Assembly: GCA_009776715.1 (NCBI GenBank)
Contig: WRNF01000043.1
Location: 2,346-9,378 of the forward strand
DNA: 7,033 bases
Reading direction: 5' to 3'
Source of the DNA: Treponema sp.
GTDB lineage: Bacteria > Spirochaetota > Spirochaetia > Treponematales > Breznakiellaceae
In this document: piece by piece, positions 6,980 to 7,033 of the stretch
Numbering within the stretch: position 1 is the stretch's first letter
Layout: each line of letters starts with the position of its first letter
The notes under the pieces: model-generated
The model's database searches: none
The model's input: only the letters and a program-made list of their open reading frames with translations
Told to the model about the DNA's origin: nothing
Made by a program: the position numbers and the translations under genes

Positions 6980-6999
6980 TTTGGGAAGTTTAATAAAAT
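6972..6999 (+). promoter_or_regulatory. Possible sigma-70-like promoter for the next gene
   Basis: TTGCGT (6972-6977; only TTG agrees with TTGACA) and TAAAAT (6994-6999; one mismatch from TATAAT) are 16 bp apart in an AT-rich gap before the likely next start codon. The -35 match is poor, and the element overlaps the weak hairpin. This is a tentative call. Confidence 0.2.
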
Positions 7000-7022
7000 A
7001 TTAATTATGGAGAATATGTATT

Positions 7023-7033
7023 ATGGATATTAA
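7023..7033 (+). CDS. Possible start of the next gene (only about four codons visible)
   Basis: ATG GAT ATT AA. begins at 7023 and runs off the window. GGAGA at 7009-7013 lies 9 nt before it, a good ribosome-site distance. The alternative ATG at 7016 meets TAA after five codons and so cannot be the start of a normal gene. Nothing can be said about the product. Confidence 0.4.

Noticed and set aside
7016..7033. ATG at 7016 as a small peptide gene
   Set aside because: It encodes only five residues before TAA, while ATG 7023 is better spaced from the GGAGA site.

Overview
The window looks like a piece of a spirochaete chromosome, most likely a treponeme. The reasons are a relaxed lipoprotein signal on a very large surface protein, moderate GC in the core genes, and the style of the secreted M15 peptidase and the multi-domain lipoprotein. 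This taxonomic call is inference, because no rRNA or other marker gene is present. All genes are on the + strand and tightly packed: the gaps are 3 bp, a 4-bp overlap and 33 bp to the favoured start of the fourth gene. The first three genes, and probably the fourth, therefore form one transcription unit.

Positions 1-834 hold the C-terminal part of a trans-polyprenyl diphosphate synthase that began upstream. Its motifs match the eukaryotic-style (type III) GGPP synthases more closely than ordinary bacterial FPP/octaprenyl synthases. Positions 838-1488 encode a DUF151 'bifunctional nuclease' domain joined to a C-terminal UVR (UvrB/UvrC) motif. Positions 1485-2432 encode a secreted M15-family zinc peptidase (LD/DD-peptidase type, peptidoglycan-directed) with an unassigned N-terminal region. 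Prenyl diphosphate supply and wall hydrolysis give the upstream genes a loose cell-envelope theme, but the nuclease-like protein does not fit it in an obvious way.

Positions 2466-6941 (1491 aa, behind a perfect AAGGAGG ribosome site) are filled by one giant predicted lipoprotein or exported protein. From the N-terminus it has a signal region, an InlB-B-repeat-like segment, Ig-like segments of the Big_5 and 'DTEAP' styles, and a probable FN3-like domain. These are followed by 16 irregular GLUG-type units predicted to form a beta-solenoid, and a C-terminal cap. It is probably a surface adhesin or ligand-binding protein. The GLUG array is much more AT-rich than the rest of the same gene, which suggests a modular or exchanged segment. 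The last 92 bases hold a weak hairpin, an AT-rich promoter-like stretch and a plausible start of the next gene.

No mobile element, CRISPR array, tRNA or rRNA was seen. I did not find a convincing new multi-gene system. The points most worth a second look are the mosaic GLUG protein, the heptanucleotide repeats in its signal region, and the eukaryote-like prenyl synthase.
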